Positions 1 to 12,254 are shown, counted from the stretch's first letter. The stretch: DNA of 64,000 nt from Massospora cicadina (GCA_022478985.1 JAKSZP010002673.1:212096-276095); one strand, 5' to 3'. A program made the numbers and translations. The notes: generated by a model not told the origin, from the letters alone.

Positions 1-2420
1 TCTTCCCTTAAGGGAGGCTACTTGGTTGGTCATCCGGTGTAGTAGGTTGTTTTCCATTGGGCTTTGGAGTACCCTCCTGTCTCCAGCCAAACCCCAAGGT
101 TGCAGGCAGGTTTGGTGAAGTAGGTGATGATAAGGGTAGGATGAGTGGGTTGTTCCTTTGTGGGGGGCTTTAAGGTTTTTGTTGTAGCCCAGTTGTTGGT
201 GTACTTGCCTAGAAGGATTATTTCCGTTTTCCTTTTGTTCGGTGATGCGTTGCTCACAATGGAATACTTCAACATGGTGCATTCCTGTTGGCGGACATCA
301 TTATTGTTAGCTATATCTGTTAAGCAGTCATCCACAAAGGCTAGTATCTTGACTTGTGCGGTTATTCCCATGAGGCGTGAGTCAGCAACTCAAAGGAGTG
401 GATCAAAGCTGAAGTTGTACAGCAGTGGGCCGAGGGGGTTCCCTTTTTTGAGCCCTATGCGTGGTGTGATATTGTTGGTTAGAAAGCCTGGGCCGCATTC
501 ATCCAAGGATGCTGATTCTACTAGGAGCATCGCCCAGTTTATGAATCTGGGTGGGAGATTGAAGGCGCTCAGGCATTCTTTTAGGTACAGCCAGCTAATG
601 CAGTCATATGCCTTCTCCTGGTCTAGGAATACCAGGGCTTCAGATGCTTTGGATTGGCATATGTTGGCAACTGAGTGTATATTGGTCCATATAGAGAGCT
701 CTGATATGATTACAAATTGTTTAGGTGACAAGATATTGGAGGTTATTGTGCCTAATCTGGATGCTAAATTTTTTGTAAGTAGCTTTGTATCTGTGTTAGA
801 GAGTGTGATTTGGCGCCAGTTGGCCAGGTCAAATTTGTCTCCCGTTTTTGTACAGGGTTATGACATAGGAGTCCTGGCTGCCAGGTAGGAGACGTGTCTC
901 CAGCAGGCATTGATTCATGAATGCTAAAAGGAGGGAGCAATTTGCTTGAAGTATTTTTTATAAAATTCGTAGGGTATCCCATCAGGTCCTGGGTATTTTC
1001 TACTAGATGCTCTGCAGACTGTGTCCCAGAGTTCGTCCTTTGTTATTACGTTTAGGAGGTTGTAGTCTGATAGTGTGCTTTGTATTCCTGCGGTTTGTAT
1101 GAATTTTTTAATTTTTGGGGGTCCATTGGGGTGTCACAATATAGTTTGGTTAATAGTGGTGTACTTCCACCTTGACTTCCATTAGGTCCGTTGCCATGGT
1201 TTCATCAACTTTGCAGACCTATGTGCATATGGGATGTTTGCTGTGTAGAGGAATTGGCGAAAAATTATGTCAAGCAGGTTTTGTCTTCTTTTATGAACTT
1301 ACCTTTTCTTGATACCTTGATTCTAAGCTGGTGATCGAATATGAGAGCGTTTAGGAAGGCTGATATTTCCGCCCATTTGTTACCCCAATTGGGGCTGTAG
1401 CCAGACTTCAGGACGTAGAGCTTGAGGTGGTCCATCTCTGCCAAGGCGCTTAATTGCAACTGTGTTGGCGGTGTACTTGCGCAAGGCGATGTGAAGAGTT
1501 TTATATATTAATTTGGTTTTAAAATTTGCTCAGGTTTTGATGGGATCTAATATGAGAAGGGATGCAAGTTCTAGGTTTATTGCCTAATGTTCAAAGTTCA
1601 GATATTGTGGGCAATTTTATGATTTACATTTGTAGCTTCCTCCAGGTTGACGCCTGTGTGGGAATTCAAGTTGATGAGAGCTGCAATGAAATGAGTTGGG
1701 GGTCAGAAAAGTTGATTTTTTTGTTGCAAATTTGGAAATTTTCCAGCGGTATATTTTTGGTGTGAGGATGAAGTCAATGTGGCTCATTGATGTGAGTGTT
1801 CCCTTGCATATGTTGGAGCATGTCATGTTGTAAAGAGTGGTGACCTGGGGGGAGGGTGTCGTGAAGGCCTAGGGATGCCTTCATTGCATGGAACTCAATG
1901 TGTCCCAGTGGTATCCCCTGGTACTAGGTCATCAGTCAATGTTTGAGCTATCCCAGCAGGTGAAGTCGCCCATTAGAATGGTATCAGGTGGAGGGCGAGT
2001 GTTGGGATGGTTTCAATGAATTTTTTCCTCTCAGATGCAGTGCACAGTGCATAGATGCTTGCTATCAAAATTGTTTCCTCTGGGTTTATGACCGTTGCAA
2101 CCAGAAATTGGCCGTGCAGATATGAGGAGGAGTTTATAATTTTTAGTTTTTTGTTATTTCTGAAGACCACCCCACAGTTTTATCTAAACCAATATGGATG
2201 GTGAGACCCTGGCTGACCAGGATTCTTCTTCCCTTGTGGACAGTAGGTTTCTTGGATGGCTAAGATATCTATAGGGGGATTTGCAGGTAGTCTAGTTTTA
2301 TGGCTTAGGACGTGTAAGCCCTGGCTCCTGCGATGTTTAGCATCCCTATTGTTACTTAGGTGCCCGCGGTGCCTCAGAAGTGGTTGGTAGGGCCGCCCAT
2401 CCCACACCTGACACCCTTGT
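1..2420 (-). pseudogene. LINE-1 ORF2 (APE endonuclease + reverse transcriptase), decayed, truncated by window edge
   Basis: The endonuclease begins near 2,400 and shows IDILAIQETYCPQG (about 2,230-2,280), then CGVV near 2,170, a SIYALCTASER block near 2,030 and a SHIDFIL block near 1,760-1,790, all APE landmarks. RT follows: SIWTNIHSVANIC (about 650-690), FLDQEKAYD (motif A, about 600-640), the motif-B counterpart GLKKGNPLGPLLYNF (about 405-450, normally RGLRQGDSLSPLLY), then FVDD (motif C, about 335, normally FADD). The two catalytic Asp of motif C are still present, but frames change repeatedly. Its job would be nicking target DNA and priming reverse transcription at the nick. Confidence 0.85.
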
Positions 2421-2439
2421 TACTGGTCCTGCTTTGTGT

Positions 2440-3848
2440 CATAGGACCAGTATATTCTGTGACATTGTCCAATTCCATATCTTATATCAATTTCTCGCAT
2501 AAATTGTGGTATTTTGAAATTGTGGCATATTCTTCCGCTTGTGATTCTTGGTGAATTGGTGCGGCGCTGATTTGTTTCTATGGTTTTTGGGGTGCAATTT
2601 TGGAGAATTAGTACCACTTTTCAGCCCATAAAAGAGCTGAATTGTTCTGCTGATTTTGCATGATTATTGTCATTTGATAATTCAGTCACATTGTTGAGAA
2701 AATTTTCCTTTTGGGTGTACTGCTTTGATTGGGTGAGAGATAATTTTCTCCATGTCCTCCTCAGCTTGGGCAGTCTGTTCTGACTGGTTGGCTCAGTTGA
2801 TTTCCTCAATGTCTTACTGGATTTTGCTGGGGTTGATGGCGGAGGCCACGAGTGCTTCCGCCTTGGCCTCTTCCCATTTGTGGGCCTTTTGCAGCATTCT
2901 GCATGCTTTGGGTGTTACTGGGTCTATGATGAGGTAGTGCTCATCCTCTCCCCATTTGAATGCGTGGTTGGCATCTATCCTTTTGCTAAATTCTGCATCG
3001 TTTTCATCCATGTCATTGTCACAGAATTGTGGGGCCATGATGCCCTCCTTCACTGGGAATGCATGTTCCTTATGCCCTAGTGCGGTGCAGTGGTTGCAGA
3101 TTGGCAGTGCACATTCCGGTGTGGCATGGAATGGTTCTGACACCTTCCCATATGGGAGGGAAATTGTGCTACACAAGGAATTCTTATGAGATCCTCGGCC
3201 ACTTCAAAATTGGGTGGATTATGGCAATTGCCTTTACTGAGCACATGTTTGGCATAAATTGGAATCTTTGTAATTATAATTGTTTAATATCTCCATAGTG
3301 TTAAAATCCAACTTGGAGCTCCTCCTTGATTTGCTTACAGGGGAGGTTGGTGGGAGCGAGTCAAAGGAGATGAGTAAAGTGTTTGCTTAGTTCCATCTGG
3401 TGTGCATGGTGCGCACGATTTTTTTGACCTTGGGGAGGGCAGCTTTGACGCATACTTTTTCAACAGCGGCATCTGCGTCTTCTTTGGTCTCAAAGCCAAA
3501 ATTGACCCAGCCATGTGAGACCATTTCCAAGTTCACATACACCACATAGGGAAAGAGGGAGGCCTTTGCCTCGCACACTTTTTCCCATATAGTCAGTGAC
3601 TCAACCCCTAGATAGAGTCAGAGCCCATGCTCTACCTTCAAAAGGGGTTGGTTGTACTGGAATTCCATGTACTAGTTGTGTTTCATGGTAAACTCCACAA
3701 ACTTGCGAGGTGGCTCAGTTTGTGGTTTTTTGGCAGCATTGGTTCCCAGTCCTCCTCCAGGGCGCTTCTTGTCCTTTGGCGCACCATTTTAACCTTTGCT
3801 TGCAACAGTTTTCGCCCAGTTCAATTGATGTTTGTTGTAAATGCCCAT
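2440..3848 (-). pseudogene. LINE-1 ORF1 (CCHC RNA-binding protein), decayed
   Basis: Reading starts at an ATG at 3,848 (MGIYNKHQLNWAK), parallel to the LINE-2 ORF1 start. The N-terminus is basic with KKRPGGG, as in LINE-2. A middle domain with WVNFGFETKEDADAA lies near 3,480-3,520. The zinc knuckle near 3,070-3,110 reads CNHCTALGHKEHAF, so CX2CX4HX4C has lost its last Cys to Phe. An acidic stretch with KWGEDEHYLI follows. ORF1 of such LINEs coats element RNA and acts as a chaperone in the RNP. Several frame changes and an early stop show it is dead. Confident about the family, approximate about the 3' limit. Confidence 0.82.
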
Positions 3849-4399
3849 CTTTCCTGTGTGATTATCAAAATTTATGTTCAAATAAAATCGTAGTAGCTAA
3901 TGTTATTGTTTATAGGAAAAAAAATTTCAAACCAGATTCTATTGTTTCTTGGTTATTTTATATTAGACACTGTTATGGACACCCAAGCCCTAGGTCCTTT
4001 GTGCTCTGGCACCCTCCACGGTGCCCTATTTCCGATCTTGCTAATGGCTAGTTTCCTAGCGGTTTGTCTGTGCATTCTGCACCACCTCTCTGAGAACGAG
4101 AAAATTACAGACACTCTCTTGACAATAGCAGAATTTTCTTACTCCACATCCTCATATGGATAAAGTGCAAGGCTACACGAGTTCAGGACGCTGGAGGAGT
4201 TTGTCTTGGAGAATTAAGTTTTAAGGCCATCTTCCAAATCATGACTTGCAAATATCTGGTTGGCCTGATGGAAGACAAAAAGGATCAGTTGATGGAATTA
4301 TTAAAAATATAAAAAGATGTTTGCAACAAATGACAATTTTGGTTAGTTCCCAGAAAGTGCTGCATCAATTAACACTGTAAACCATTTTGAAGCTCTGCC

Positions 4400-5006
4400 T
4401 TCATGTTATCTTCAAGTCCAAGATGACAGATAAAGGCAATGAACAAATTAATTAGCTGTTCCATAAGGGAATGTTTTACTATCCAAGAGCCAGAGGGCGT
4501 CACCAGTCCAAATCTTAGAAAAAGATGGACGTGTCTAAAAAGTTGTATTTAATTACAGAAGACTGAACAACACAACAAAGAAGAACTTTTATCTTCTCCC
4601 AAGAATCGATGGTGCGCTCACCAACTCAGAAAAGCAAAGCAGACTTCTATCATAGGTTTTTGATTACAGACATATAGAATTGCACCAGGAAGAAAAATAA
4701 TAATGTTATAATACTAAAACCCAAGGGATGTTCCATCCTAAATAATGCTGCAGGGGTTATGTAATTCCCCTGGCATTTTTAACGCGCTATGAAAAGCATA
4801 CTGGGAGAGCTTGGAATCTCTTGTATCTTAATATATGAGGATGACTAAAACGTTTTTTAAAGACATTACGCATATGCTTACAACATAAGAGGAAGTCTTC
4901 CGCCAGCTTGGTGCTGCCTACATTAGAATCAAGCATAAAAATGTTTCTTACAAGAACAACTCGAGTACTTAACTTGATTAATGATAAGAAAGGCTACAGC
5001 CCCAGT
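4400..5006 (+). pseudogene. Ty3-E reverse transcriptase fragment
   Basis: One region reads VFNYRRLNNTTKKNFYLLP followed by RIDGAL (about 4,540-4,620), the conserved fingers/palm block of Ty3/gypsy RT. Further on, a RAMKSILGELG-like block (about 4,785-4,810) and an IYEDD remnant of the YxDD active site (about 4,832-4,846) are visible, then RQLGAAYIRIKHK (about 4,905-4,940) and LINDKKGYSPS (about 4,975-5,006). Reading requires several frame changes. RT would copy the element RNA in the capsid. Family assignment is firm; the gene is dead. Confidence 0.78.
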
Positions 5007-5748
5007 GGACAGTCAAACATTTGACCTCACAGCTGCAAAGAAAGAATGTCCTGAGTCAAAATCAGATAAAAGGGGGAATGTTGGCCATTTACAATTTTGA
5101 ATGATACTAAGTACAATTTCCATAATAATAACAATGTCATTGACCAAAAGACCCTGGTCAATTCTTGGTGGAACCCTGAAATTGAGGCCAACACGATTTT
5201 GAATAATACTCAGGCAACAACCATGAAATTAAGCAGTCATATTACTCCAATCAAGCCACGGACCTTGGGGCGTCCATTGAATGGTACTCCCCAGCCACTA
5301 CCAGGTCACTCCATGCATTTACATGGGGATCCCCCTTTTATAGGCGTGGCTGGGGTCCCCCAAGGTAAAATAATTTCCACTGATGGGGATTGGCTAAAGC
5401 TCATTAAATTGTTACCACATGGGTAAAAAATGCCAGCTGTTGATTCCCCATCCATCATACAGCCAAGGCGAAGTGAGTATTCTGAAATTCGATAAGCTGC
5501 TCTTCCATATTTTCTAACTAAGACAGTAACATGCCATACCAAACTTACTATTGAATTCCGTCCAACTTTTGATACAGTTGAATATGGATCAGTCGGATAT
5601 CGAGGGGATTACTTTTTCTTTTTCTTTTCCTTGTGCATTTAATAAAATCATAAAAATCCCACTTTTATTAGTGCTCCATTTTTAATTTTATTTAAATACT
5701 TTGTGGAATCCAGTGGAGTAAAAGCACCAGCGAGCCAAAACCAGATGG
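5007..5748 (+). repeat. LTR-like segment inserted in Ty3-E RT (relative of 31,084-31,816)
   Basis: The segment aligns end to end with the reverse complement of 31,084-31,816: shared TGTTGGCCATTTACAA start, a CAATT(C/A)TTGGTGGAACCCT block, a CCACC/GGGGTGG region and an AATCCAGTGGNNTAAA-type end. It is also distantly related to the Ty3-A LTRs (same AAAGACCCTGGT..TTCTTGGTGGAACCC core at 5,150 and 15,555). A purine run, AAAAGGGGGAA, sits immediately before TGTTGGCC, as a polypurine tract would, so the LTR proper may start at 5,079 and the first 70 bp be interior sequence. No clear 5-bp target duplication was found. Confidence 0.65.
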
Positions 5749-5754
5749 TCTCTT

Positions 5755-6490
5755 ATATGGCCAAATTATAGGCCATCATGAAGATGAAGACTCAAGAAAG
5801 TGGGACATCCATATCTTCCTTAAGTTGGACAGCTGCTATCAGTAGTTCAGTGAATACTTTAATAAACTAGGGGAACCGCTATATTATCTTTTGAAAATGG
5901 AACCTAAATTGAGTTGATTACGCAATGCCAGCTGTCTTTAAACCAATTTCACACTTGCCTCAATTTAGCGCAAATGCTCATGTGCCCTATTTTATACCCA
6001 TTTGTAATCCAGATGGACGCGTCCCTCACCACTGTAGGGGGTGAGCTATACCATTACATTGACAAAGAAGTATACCACCGCCTAGCTTACTGGAGCTGGA
6101 CATTAAACGTGATCAAGAAAATTACATTGTCACTTAGAAGAGATGTTTAGCAATGACTTATGCATGCTTGAGGTATAGAGATTTTAATGAACATAGTGCA
6201 CTTAAAAGTAATAACCTTACACTCCTTATTTAAATGGATACAGAACCTGTAAGTGCCAAAATGACAACTAGACCAATGGGTGCTGAAGTTGCAGGTGTTT
6301 GTATTTGTGATTAAGCACCAGCCCAACACGAAACACCAGAACACTGATTGATTAATTTGCCTCCCTACCATTTCTTTGACTGCTAACATGGCAGAAAGTC
6401 TCTATGACAAGATGCTATGCAAGAGGTTATATAATTTAGAAGAAAAAGAAATTTGCTCTGGACTGACTGATGAATAACGCCGCCGTTAAG
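5755..6490 (+). pseudogene. Ty3-E RT connection and RNase H fragment
   Basis: AIMKMKT (5,775) is followed by a decayed thumb/connection block, FNKLGEPLYYLLK (about 5,852-5,890), then FVIQMDASLTTVGGEL (6,000-6,048), the first RNase H strand with its catalytic Asp. AMTYACLRYRDFNEH follows near 6,152-6,196 after a frame shift, and VFVIKHQPNTKHQN near 6,297-6,340 corresponds to the RNase H end before the integrase linker. RNase H removes the RNA strand during cDNA synthesis. The sequence stops just before the mariner TIR at 6,537. Several stops; no function left. Confidence 0.75.
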
Positions 6491-6668
6491 GGAAGATAAT
6501 ACTTAAAACTTAAAAGAGCATCACTGATATATGATACACAGTGCATTCAAAAAGTTCTGGGACTAACGTTTTAAAGACACAACTTTGCAAATAAATAAAC
6601 TTTCCTTTATCATAATATAACATACAACCTTTTCCTCTCTATACATATTTATATTGCTAAAACAATTG

Positions 6669-6857
6669 TTAAAAGGTATGCACATAGTTTCTATTTTGTA
6701 TAACCATGTTTAAATCAGCTGTCACATTCTTATGAATTGAATCTACTAGATCAAAAGGATGAACCTTCAGTGCCACCTTCAGATTAGAGAACAGAAAGAA
6801 GTCATACAGAGCCAAATCTGGTGAATAGGGTGGATAATTATAATCTGAAGGTGGCAC
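6669..6857 (-). pseudogene. mariner transposase C-terminal fragment
   Basis: A 62-residue frame reads YPPYSPDLALYDFFLFSNLK, which matches the mariner signature around the third catalytic Asp (YSPDLAP-x-D-F/Y). It is followed by a stretch resembling the mariner C-terminus and a stop. The N-terminal DNA-binding region and the first two catalytic residues are absent. The start codon is only the first in-frame ATG, not a real start. Part of the same coding stretch recurs in inverted orientation at about 6,846-6,965. Mariner transposases cut and join element ends; this fragment cannot. Confidence 0.82.
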
Positions 6858-7054
6858 TGAAGGGTCATCCTTTTGATAAAGTAAAGAAAATTTAGAAGAA
6901 TTTGACAGCTGGTTTAAACATGGTTATACAAAATAGAAACTATGTGCATACCTTTTAACAATTGTTTTAGCAATATAAATATGTATAGAGAGGGAAAGGT
7001 TGTATGTTAGATTATGATAAAGGAAAGTTTATTTATTTGTAAAGTTGTGTCTTT

Positions 7055-7068
7055 AAAACGTTAATCCC
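7055..7068 (+). repeat. Target-site duplication, LINE-2 left copy
   Basis: AAAACGTTAATCCC here is repeated as AAAACGTTAGTCCC at 12,300-12,313, immediately after the LINE-2 tail. The left mariner TIR also carries the complement of this segment, which shows it is mariner sequence and not part of the LINE. Confidence 0.88.
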
Positions 7069-7149
7069 CGCTTTTCTTTCTCATAACAATCACTTTAGTT
7101 ACTACGATTCAATTCAAACAGCAAATTTGGACAATCACACACAGGAAAT

Positions 7150-8571
7150 ATGAGTGACTTTGATAACAAAAATAATATAACATGGGCGAGCGTTGCGGCA
7201 AGTGGTGCACTTATCGGTGCAACTAAGGGTAAGAAACGCCCTGGAGGGGGACCAGGAACCCAAGCCATAAAAAAATCGCAAACTCAGACACCATCTGGGT
7301 TTATGATATCTACTTTAAAGCATGCGCAATACATGTACATTCAATTCAACCAACCTTTGTCAAAGGTGGAACATGGGATTAGACTCTTCCTTGGGGATGA
7401 GTCACCGACCCTGTGGGAGAAAACATATGAGGCACAGCCCTCACTTTTCCCTCACGCGGTGTATGTAGCCACCAACAACATGGGCTGCAGCTGGATCAAT
7501 ATAGGTTTTGAAACAGCTGATGAAGCCGATGTTGCAGCAAAATCTGCGTGGAAATTGCCCTCCCTGAGGGCAAAAAAATTGTGCGCACCTCGCACACCAA
7601 ATGGAACAAAGTGAAAACTTTGTTCATCTCCTTTGACTTGCTCCCCACCAACCTTCCTCATAAGGTAATTGAGGAGGACCTCCGTAAAGGTCTTGTGGCC
7701 TACAGAGAAATCCAACAACTTGAATTACAGTGATTTCACTTAATGCCCAACCTGTGCATGGGCAAAGATATCGCTGTAATCAACCCCTTCGCAGAAGTGA
7801 AAGAGGATTTATCCAGATTCCCCATGCAGCAGAATTTCACTTTACAGATGGGGGCCAGTCAGCTGTATTCTGAGTTACACCAGAACGCGCACCACCCATT
7901 TGCAACCACTGTGGCTCACTTGGCCACAAGGAACATGCATGCCCTGTAAAAGAGGGTTTAATGGAAAATTATTTTTGTGAAGAAGCTATGGACGAAGATA
8001 ATGAAAACTTCGCCAAAATGACTGATGGCCACCACCCATTCCGCTGGGGTGAAGATGGACTATACTCCATCATGGACCCAGCTACAAGTAAACAGCATAA
8101 AGCAGCAAAAAAGCCCGCAAGAGAGCAGCAGCTGAAGCGGCGGCACACGCGAAATCCGCCATCAACCATGGACAAATTCAGGAGGATATTTTGGATATTC
8201 CCCAAACCAACCAATCAGAACAATATGCCCAGGTCGAAAATTTTCAAAGTAACAAGACTGAGCCACAAAGCGTCATCAGTCATGCACATAATGAGGAACT
8301 ATGCAACCACAATTTGGGTGAAAATGCGGTGCACAATGCAACAAAGTTGAACCTCAAAAATTTAAAATCCAATCAACCACCCGCATCAAATCAACATGAG
8401 ACCTGTGCAGGAAAAGTTGACACAAATGCAAAAAACCGCAATTCCCTTGAATCATTGGGTCAGATCAAGGGAACCAACAATGGCATTGAAAGAGTTGGAG
8501 TACAGATGCGGAGCATGGCCAAAATGAGCTGGGGTGGGATAGGACCAGAGGGTCCTCCCAACCGCTCCTGA
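7150..8571 (+). pseudogene. LINE-2 ORF1 (CCHC RNA-binding protein), frameshifted
   Basis: The start ATG at 7,150 gives MSDFDNKNNITWASVAAS, then a basic KGKKRPGGG. The domain with WINIGFETADEADVAA (about 7,490-7,540) is followed, after a frameshift near 7,560, by KIVRTSHTKWNKVKTLFISF and LLPTNLPHKVIEEDLRKGL (about 7,575-7,700). A CCHC knuckle CNHCGSLGHKEHAC lies near 7,896-7,940 in a third frame. The C-terminal half is Lys/Gln/Asn-rich. ORF1 proteins of this type bind the element RNA in the cytoplasmic RNP. The block before the knuckle is the one that recurs in the ORF1-only elements. Confidence 0.85.
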
Positions 8572-8589
8572 GGCGCCGCAGGTACCTCA

Positions 8590-11500
8590 GTGTCAATAGG
8601 GACATTAAACATCGCGGGAGCCAGGGCTCATATGTCCCAAGCCAAAAAGCTGGCATTCCTGCGAAAACCTCTTGTAGACACCTTGGTCATCCAAGAAACC
8701 TACTGCCTACAAGGGGAAGAAGAATCCTGGTCAACTAGGGTCGCACCATCACAATCTTTATGGACGTCTCACTGTGGGGTGATGGTCCAAAACAATAAAA
8801 AATTTAAAATTACAAATTCATCATCACACTTACATGGTCGAGTCATGGTAGCAATAATCACATGCCAAGATGAAATAATTTCGTTATCATGTATCTATGC
8901 ACCGTGCACTGCAACTGAGAGAAAAAAATTTTAAAAGAATCTACTTTCACCCTCCCACCAGATATCATCATGTTAGGCGATTTCAACTGCTGGGATAACC
9001 CCAATACAGATCGATGGCCTAATCCCAGGGGATACCCACCTGGACACATTGAATATCGCACAATGAAGGCATCTCTTGGCTTACAGGATGCTCTTCCCCC
9101 CAATTCACCAATCCTTCCCCACATGACAAGACCCAACATATGCGAGGGACTGCTCATATCAATGAGTCATATTGACCACATCCTCATTCACAATCCCACA
9201 CTCAAGAATCTCCAAATTTACAACAAAAAAGATTAATTTTTCTGATCAACGATTAGTTATGGTGCAGTTAGCGCCTACTCAATCCCACACACAGGTGTCA
9301 CCTTGGAGAAAGCTTCACCCAGGAAATATAAAATTGCCTGAGATAACTGACTGGGTTGAAAACAATGCTACAAACCCAGAATTCACAGCCCCATTCACTT
9401 CAGATCCCATCAGAACATGGGAAAATTTCAAGAAAAATTTAATCAACAAAACCCAACATATTGCATCACGCAAGTACACCGCGGACACAGCCACAATCAA
9501 GCGTACCTTGGCAGAACTAGACCACCTGGAAATAAATACTCCAAGACCTGGCTATAGCCCCTAATTGGGGACGCAAATGGGCAGAAATCTCAGCCTGACT
9601 TAACAATCTCATCTTCAAACACCAACACAGAAACAAAGTATCGAACAAAAGTAAGTTCATAAAGGAAGGCGAAACCTGTTCAACATACTTTTTCCACCAA
9701 TTCCACTCCCGTGGAAACCAGCCCACATGCACACAGGTCCGCAAGACCAATGTCACCGTGGCAACTGAACCTGAGGAGGTCAAGGCAGAAGTACACCACT
9801 ATTACACCAAATTATATCGCGATATGCCAACAGATCCACAAAAAAATAAAGAATTTATTCAAACTGCCAAGATACAAAGTACACCACTAAAATTACAATA
9901 TACTATCCCTTATTACACGAAAGGAGCTTTGGAAACAATTCGCGGTGCACCACGTAGGAAATGCCCAGGGCCAGATGGGATACCCTACGAATTTTACAAA
10001 AAATATTTTCAACAAATCGCCCCCCTCCTATTGGCGTCAATGAACCAAAGTTTGTTGTAAACACGCCTCTTACCAGGAGGCCATTAATCCTACGTTATAA
10101 CCTTGTATAAAAAGGGTGACAAGTTGGACCTGGCCAACTGGCGCCCAATTGCACTCTCCAACACTGAAACAAAAATTCTAACAAAAATTTTAGCAGCTAG
10201 ATTAGGCGCAATTGCATTTGACTACCTATCACCCAACAAGTTTGGGTTTATACCAGGGCGTTCAATCTGGAACAACATACACCCTGTTGCAAACATTTGT
10301 CGTTCCAAAGCAACTAGTGCCCTGGTCTTCTTGGATCAGGAAAAGGCGTATGACCGTGTTAGCTGGCCATACCTAAAAGAATGTCTACATGCCTCCAAAC
10401 TCCCACCAAGATTCATAAAATGAGCGATGCTCCTAACAGAATCTGCAACCATGGCTGTATGCAGCCCTGGATTCCTAACAAACAATATCAAACCACACAG
10501 AGGGCTCAAACAAGGGGATCCCCTCAGCCCACTGCTATACAATTTCAGCTTTGACCTGCTCCTCTGAGTAACTGACTCATGTCTCATGGGGATAACCTCA
10601 CAAGGACAACCAAAAGTCAAGATACTGGCCTTTGCAGATTACTGCGTAGCAGGTATAGCAAACAATGAAGATGCCCAACAGCTGGAACACACTCTAGAGG
10701 AATACTCCATGGTGAGCAATGCATCGCTCAACAAAAGGAAGACAGAAATCATCCTCTTAGGAAAATACACAGACAATTGGGCCACAACATCAGAACCTCA
10801 CACCAACACTCGAAGAAAAAACCCAATTATTTTACCCTTTGCAACACCTCCCACCACCATTCCTGTCCGACACCTTGGAATCTGGCTAGAATCGGGGGGA
10901 TATGCTAATGAGACAATGGAAAGCAACATATTACAACGGGTATTCAAACGCGTAGCCTCCCTCAAGGGGAGAACCCCCAGGACTAACAGGACGATTTACA
11001 ATTGCTAACTCGCTCATCCTCCCAATACTGTGGTACCAGGCCCATGCGATAGCCTTCTCACCTACCTTTATAACCTCAATTCGCGCGCTTATCCAGGGCT
11101 GGCTTTGGCCTGGCTCTCACCCTCCTATACGGATGGAAACACTATTTGATCCACGCTCAAGCGGAGGCATGGGACTAATAGATTTTGAGATCCATGCCAA
11201 TCACATCCTAGGTACATGGATAAAGGAAATCCTTGCTCCAGACCTCCCACAACAACATTGGTCCAGAGCAGCAAGGACTAACTTTGCACAGGCGCTCAAA
11301 TTAACCAACCCACATAGTCCACCCAGACTACTTTCATACCTTGCCAAGCACCTTACTGCAACAGGTCCGCATGGAACCTCCCCTCATTTCAAACATATCC
11401 TCAGAATTATCCGCCGTATGGGATGGACCATAGAAAGCATGGGTACTATATAGGGAAGGGGACGACCCAGCCCCCAATTCAAATTAAGAAACCCAGAAAA

Positions 11501-12143
11501 CCACCCCCAGAGGGATATGCTCGCAACAACCCCAAGCATAGCTAGGATAGAATACCTAGATATGCTGTACATTCCCTATGATTTAACCACACAGAAAGCA
11601 ATGTGGAAAATGACACACCACCCACTCCTGCAGCCAAGGATTAGAGCAAACGCCTTGCGCTGTTTGAGAAGGACCTATAGGACGGCGGACCACTCCAACT
11701 CCCTCCACAAAACATGTGCAGTATGTGGAGGGGAGGGATCCCTACATCACCGCCTAGAAACATGCCCCCAACCAAAGCTATATGGCAGGAAGTCGCACGC
11801 CTGTCAAGATTCAAAACGAACAGGAATTCTCAATATTAAAAAGTATCTTCGTGCTTCAGATTGAGTCACCAATCCCATCTACCCTCCGCTCCCTAATAAT
11901 ACCCATTGCAATGTGAACAATGCACACAATTGCACTAGATGCGTTCAAGGCACGGTCCCAACCATTCATGGGATTATTAACAGATTCCATGTCCACTTAC
12001 TAGAGCACTTCCAAGCCTGGATCTATGGATATATGAGACCAAGACAAAAAGCGCTCATAGAATCATGGTTCCCACTCTGGTTCCTCCACACAGACCCTTT
12101 CCTTCACACCTGCTCCATAGCAGGGGAAACCCCCTCGGAGTAG
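8590..12143 (+). pseudogene. LINE-2 ORF2 (APE endonuclease, reverse transcriptase, Zn knuckle), decayed
   Basis: Endonuclease: SIGTLNIAGARAH (8,590), DTLVIQETYCLQG (about 8,678-8,715), CGVMV (8,773), SCIYAPCTATERKKF (8,887), LGDFNCWDNP (8,973), SMSHIDHIL (9,160-9,186). RT: KCPGPDGIPYEFYKKYF (9,960), NWRPIALSNTETKILTKIL (10,136), FGFIPGRSIWNNIHPVANIC (10,240), VFLDQEKAYDRV (10,325), GLKQGDPLSPLLYNFSF (10,503), then FADYCVAGIANN (10,631), where the second catalytic Asp has become Tyr. A CAVCGGEGSLHHRLETCP knuckle (about 11,716-11,770) lies near the C-terminus. At least five frame changes. ORF2 would nick target DNA and reverse-transcribe bound RNA. Confidence 0.88.
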
Positions 12144-12254
12144 TGCACTAACCCATCCATACCTGGCAGTCCCGCTGGCAACAGGGGTAGCTTGAGTACC
12201 CTGGAATGCCTAATTTTATATTTGTTTGTTATTCTCTTAGTTTCACATATAATT

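Larger units (their letters stand above)
1..3925 (-). mobile_element. LINE-1: L1-like non-LTR retrotransposon, 3' end outside window
   Basis: A minus-strand LINE whose 5' end lies near 3,925 and whose 3' part runs off the window start. The 5' leader (about 3,849-3,925) aligns with the leader of LINE-2: both have a TACTACGATT-type stretch followed by an AATCACACAGGAAA-type stretch just before the ORF1 start. Order read on the minus strand is ORF1, APE endonuclease, reverse transcriptase. All frames are broken by stops and indels, so this is a fossil copy. No target duplication can be checked because the 3' end is missing. The family places it in an L1/Tx1-like group: CCHC in ORF1, APE endonuclease and no RNase H seen in related copies. 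Confidence 0.88.
6537..7068. repeat. Inverted repeat arms of mariner derivative
   Basis: The sequence from about 6,537 to 6,787 is the near-perfect reverse complement of about 6,846 to 7,068 (continued at 12,314-12,335). Examples: TTTCCTTTATCATAATATAACATAC in the left arm answers GTATGTTAGATTATGATAAAGGAAA in the right, and GTGCATACCTTTTAACAATTG mirrors CAATTGTTAAAAGGTATGCAC. The arms differ by a few substitutions and small indels, so the duplication is older than perfect copies would be. Confidence 0.85.

Noticed and set aside
145..888. 247-codon plus-strand frame at the window start
   Set aside because: It is antisense to LINE-1 RT, whose motifs are clear on the minus strand; the long frame is a shadow.
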